Positions 5,148-6,148 of a DNA stretch of 6,148 bases are shown one piece after another. The DNA is taken from positions 1 to 6,148 of the forward strand of contig CABQOJ010000075.1 of the NCBI GenBank assembly GCA_902465775.1. The letters are read 5' to 3'. Every line of letters starts with the position of its first letter. Position 1 is the stretch's first letter. Made by a program: the position numbers and the translations under genes. A model generated the notes under the pieces. It was not told the DNA's origin. It saw only the letters and a program-made list of their open reading frames with translations, and ran no database searches. The DNA is from an uncultured Porphyromonas sp. Its GTDB lineage: Bacteria; Bacteroidota; Bacteroidia; Bacteroidales; Porphyromonadaceae.

Positions 5148-6032
5148 ATGGCATTATTCAACCCACCAGAGCATCTCTCCTGCCACCACTACGCAACGCA
5201 TGCCAATAGTGGGTGGCTCCGCGTCGATGGCGCCGGCCAGAGCTCCTACCGTGGAATGACCGAATATCACTCGATCCTCTTCTGCACCAGGGGCTCCGTA
5301 CGTCTGGCTATAGCTGACGAACTGTGGGAGCTACACGAGGGGCAGATGAAGTTTATCCCTCGGGGCACTTCGGTAACTGCCATATTTAGTGATGATGGCG
5401 AGCTACTGGACGCTTACTTTGACGTTGTTGACTTCATCTGTGACAAGATCTCGTTACAGCAGCTGCAGGAGCTCAAGCAAGAGGTCGTCTGCGACCCTGA
5501 GCCTCTAGAGGTGCGTGGAGCCATACACTCACTACTGGACACGCTCAAGGTGTACCTAAATGATCAGGCGCTCTGCGCCTACCTCCACGAGCTCAAGGTC
5601 AAGGAGCTCTTCTGGAATCTAAGAGCTTACTATAGCCGTGAGGAGCTAGCCGCCTTCTTGTGGCCTATCCTAGGAGAGTCCAAGTTTCACAGCGACGTGA
5701 TCAGCGCTTTCACCTGCAATGCGAAGGTCTCCGACCTAGCCGAGCGGGTCTATATGTCTACCTCCGCCTTTTACAAGCGATTTAGAGAGGAGTTTGGCAT
5801 ATCGCCCGAGCAGTGGATACGTATGCAGAGTAATAAGCAGATCCTCTTCCTCGTACAGGACTACGACCTATCCATCGGTGAGATAGCCAGCCAGCTATCC
5901 TTCAACTCGCAGTCCACCTTCTCGCGCTACTGCTCGAAAAACTTCGGCTTCCCCCCCTTGCAGCTACGTCGCATCCTGCAGGAGGGCACCTCCTCGGAGG
6001 AGCTACTCCAGATGAGCTACAACAACGAGTAG
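5148..6032 (+). CDS. AraC-family transcriptional regulator
   Basis: The 294 residues, a typical length, have two domains. The N-terminal half looks like a cupin-type sensing domain, with YHSILFCTRGSVRLAI (40-55), then DELWELHEGQMKFIPRGTS (57-75) and further strands to about 95. The C-terminal domain from about 185 has the paired helix-turn-helix of the family. The first is KVSDLAERVYMSTSAFYKRFREEFGISPEQWI (193-224), and the second is LSIGEIASQLSFNSQSTFSRYCSKNFGFPPLQLR (241-274), including the conserved FSRYCSKNFGFPP. Such proteins bind direct-repeat operators and usually activate genes in response to a small molecule; the ligand is unknown here. The gene stands alone and points away from the minus-strand cluster, about 700 bp from it, so its targets may lie to the right of the window. 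The ATG at 5148 is chosen because the conserved region begins soon after it. Confidence 0.9.
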   Translation: MALFNPPEHLSCHHYATHANSGWLRVDGAGQSSYRGMTEYHSILFCTRGSVRLAIADELWELHEGQMKFIPRGTSVTAIFSDDGELLDAYFDVVDFICDKISLQQLQELKQEVVCDPEPLEVRGAIHSLLDTLKVYLNDQALCAYLHELKVKELFWNLRAYYSREELAAFLWPILGESKFHSDVISAFTCNAKVSDLAERVYMSTSAFYKRFREEFGISPEQWIRMQSNKQILFLVQDYDLSIGEIASQLSFNSQSTFSRYCSKNFGFPPLQLRRILQEGTSSEELLQMSYNNE

Positions 6033-6058
6033 AGGGGCCCGTCGTCATGACGTATTTT

Positions 6059-6084
6059 CCACTCCAAAATGCAATTTGGAGTGG
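6059..6084. terminator. Hairpin after the AraC-family gene, possible terminator
   Basis: CCACTCCAAA (6059-6068) and TTTGGAGTGG (6075-6084) form a perfect 10-bp stem with a 6-base loop, 26 bases after the stop codon. The position suits a terminator, but no T run follows on the plus strand (AGCTCGCC follows), so termination by the intrinsic mechanism is uncertain. It may instead stabilise the 3' end of the mRNA. Confidence 0.5.
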
Positions 6085-6147
6085 AGCTCGCCCTGCTCCG
6101 GACGCCCCCTCCTCTCCTAGGAGGGCGGGAGGAGCAGGTAGCGAGCT
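6085..6147. repeat. Long imperfect GC-rich hairpin at the right edge
   Basis: Three nested arm pairs fold together: AGCTCGC (6085-6091) with GCGAGCT (6141-6147), CTGCTCC (6093-6099) with GGAGCAG (6131-6137), and CCCTCCT (6107-6113) with AGGAGGG (6119-6125) around a five-base loop. Small internal loops separate them. It abuts the preceding hairpin without a gap. No protein frame is apparent. It may be a strong terminator, a structured RNA or a repeat element; the right edge hides what follows. Confidence 0.6.
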
Positions 6148-6148
6148 G

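Overview
The window looks like chromosomal DNA from a Bacteroidia bacterium, most likely Porphyromonas or a close relative. The main support is the protein families: a TopB with the motif NCGDAGQEGE, an RF2 with SPY where SPF is usual, a stand-alone 63-residue PspC-domain protein, and mostly absent Shine-Dalgarno sequences. One promoter-like site also matches the Bacteroidetes TTTG / TAnnTTTG pattern. The genus is an inference from these traits; I could not run a database comparison.

Layout. Positions 1-4451 hold five genes in a row on the minus strand. In transcription order they are a PspC-domain membrane protein (4451-4260), a MarR-family regulator (4223-3552), a long-chain acyl-CoA synthetase (3518-1701), peptide chain release factor 2, prfB (1621-499), and the N-terminal part of DNA topoisomerase III, topB (488 to beyond the left edge). 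The gaps are 36, 33, 79 and 10 bp, so one operon is plausible. prfB carries a textbook programmed +1 frameshift: codon 22 is an in-frame TGA in the context GGGGAGG-TAT-CTT-TGA-C. A simple ORF caller would lose the first 52 residues.

Positions 4452-5147 (696 bp) separate this cluster from a plus-strand gene and hold no convincing protein gene. The left part is repeat-rich. It has a 9-bp inverted repeat, a 16-bp inverted repeat enclosing about two and a half copies of a 21-bp tandem repeat, and a 17-bp inverted repeat enclosing two smaller palindromes. The right part has a good Bacteroidetes-type promoter match (4866-4896) pointing at the next gene, followed by a leader of about 250 nt.

Positions 5148-6032 encode an AraC-family regulator on the plus strand. 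Two hairpins follow it and run to the right edge: a perfect 10-bp stem, then a long imperfect GC-rich stem.

Functionally, the MarR-like protein is the natural candidate regulator of the adjacent acyl-CoA synthetase gene, while prfB and topB are housekeeping genes sharing the transcript. The target of the AraC protein cannot be read from this window. I found no CRISPR array, tRNA, rRNA, transposase, or clear novel multi-gene system. The least explained material is the repeat block at 4548-4838 and the C9 tract just upstream of the acyl-CoA synthetase start.
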